From: Taxillus chinensis
Taxonomy: Eukaryota; Streptophyta; Magnoliopsida; Santalales; Loranthaceae
DNA: 64,000 nt
Assembly (NCBI GenBank): GCA_023512835.1
Contig: CM042085.1
Location: 38,952,324-39,016,323, forward strand
Reading direction: 5' to 3'
The notes under the pieces were generated by a model, which saw only the letters and a list, made by a program, of their open reading frames with translations, searched no databases and was not told where the DNA came from. The position numbers were made by a program, and so were the translations under genes. Shown piece after piece: positions 63,612 through 64,000 of the stretch (the first letter of the stretch is position 1; each line of letters starts with the position of its first letter).

Positions 63612-64000
63612 GAACGGGAGATAGCATCTTATATATAATGCTACTTTGCAACATGATGTCGATGAATTTTATTTGTTTATTCGTCAGTTTACTCCAATGT
63701 TTAATAGGTGTGTCTGGACGTATTATTAGCAATACCGCACCATTATTCGATTTTAGGCCTTGATCGCAGGCTTTACTTTTCATAAGCCAAATTCTTTGTT
63801 CCTAGAAACAATTAGCAATAAAGACTAATAATGGTTCCAAATATATATATATATATACCCGGGCGATTTTTGCTCACCCACTCCACGGTCGGACCGCAAT
63901 CCTTCATTCCCGTCTTCCTGTGCAGATTTCGTCCACATCTTTCATTATTTAAAATCCTTTTCTGGTTTACAATTATTATTATTAATATTAGGAAAAACAG
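62879..64000 (+). repeat. 3' LTR of LARD E (partial)
   Basis: Starts TGTAGAACTCG and follows the 5' LTR to about its base 1120, where the window ends. It includes the TATA box at 63361-63368. Confidence 0.9.

Larger units (their letters stand above)
56588..64000 (+). mobile_element. LARD-type non-autonomous LTR element E, right end outside the window
   Basis: 5' LTR 56588-59063, initiator-Met primer site, 3.8 kb internal region, polypurine tract, 3' LTR from 62879 to beyond the edge. LTRs and internal region match element A in reverse complement. No gag or pol fragment was found in the internal region, so it depends on another element's proteins. The two LTRs start AGTAAGAACTCGG and TGTAGAACTCG and stay collinear through the TATA box and the TA/CA microsatellite. 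Confidence 0.9.

Overview
The window is nuclear DNA of a flowering plant. It holds the 5' two thirds of one host gene at the left end. The rest is a deep stack of nested LTR retrotransposons followed by a further LTR element that runs off the right edge. A plant origin rests on the plant UFD2-type E4 ubiquitin factor with its plant exon structure, and on an Ogre/Tat-type Ty3/gypsy element, a class reported mainly from dicots. No species can be named from the sequence. Layout: 1-8876 carries the minus-strand UFD2/PUB1-like gene (eight coding exons, 702 codons, continuing beyond base 1). Its 4.7 kb first intron holds LINE fossils and a tandem duplication. A small hAT-like MITE with a 9 bp target duplication sits just upstream of the gene (8877-9192). 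About 1 kb of intergenic DNA follows. From 10241 to 56446 there is a single solo LTR (element D, target duplication ATATC) that has been split by a 44 kb insertion. Inside D is a non-coding LARD-type element (A, 10517-54670). Inside A are three more elements: an Ogre-like Ty3/gypsy element (B, 16482-31571, target duplication TAAGT), a Ty1/copia element (33121-45537), and a Tekay/Del-like Ty3/gypsy element (C, 45676-53891, target duplication CATCT). All of these lie on the minus strand. After a 136 bp spacer, a second LARD of the same family as A (element E) begins at 56588 on the plus strand and leaves the window inside its 3' LTR. No retrotransposon here has intact coding capacity. B keeps recognisable ORF1, gag, protease, a spliced pol leader, reverse transcriptase and RNase H, but has lost integrase and the U3 end of its 3' LTR. 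The copia element and C are broken by many small indels. A and E carry no recognisable genes; their LTRs share sequence modules with the coding element C and with D, so they were probably mobilised by enzymes of a related Ty3/gypsy element. Copies between about 31.6 and 54 kb differ mostly by dense short indels, which may partly reflect assembly consensus quality rather than biology. No RNA genes, CRISPR arrays or prokaryotic features were seen.
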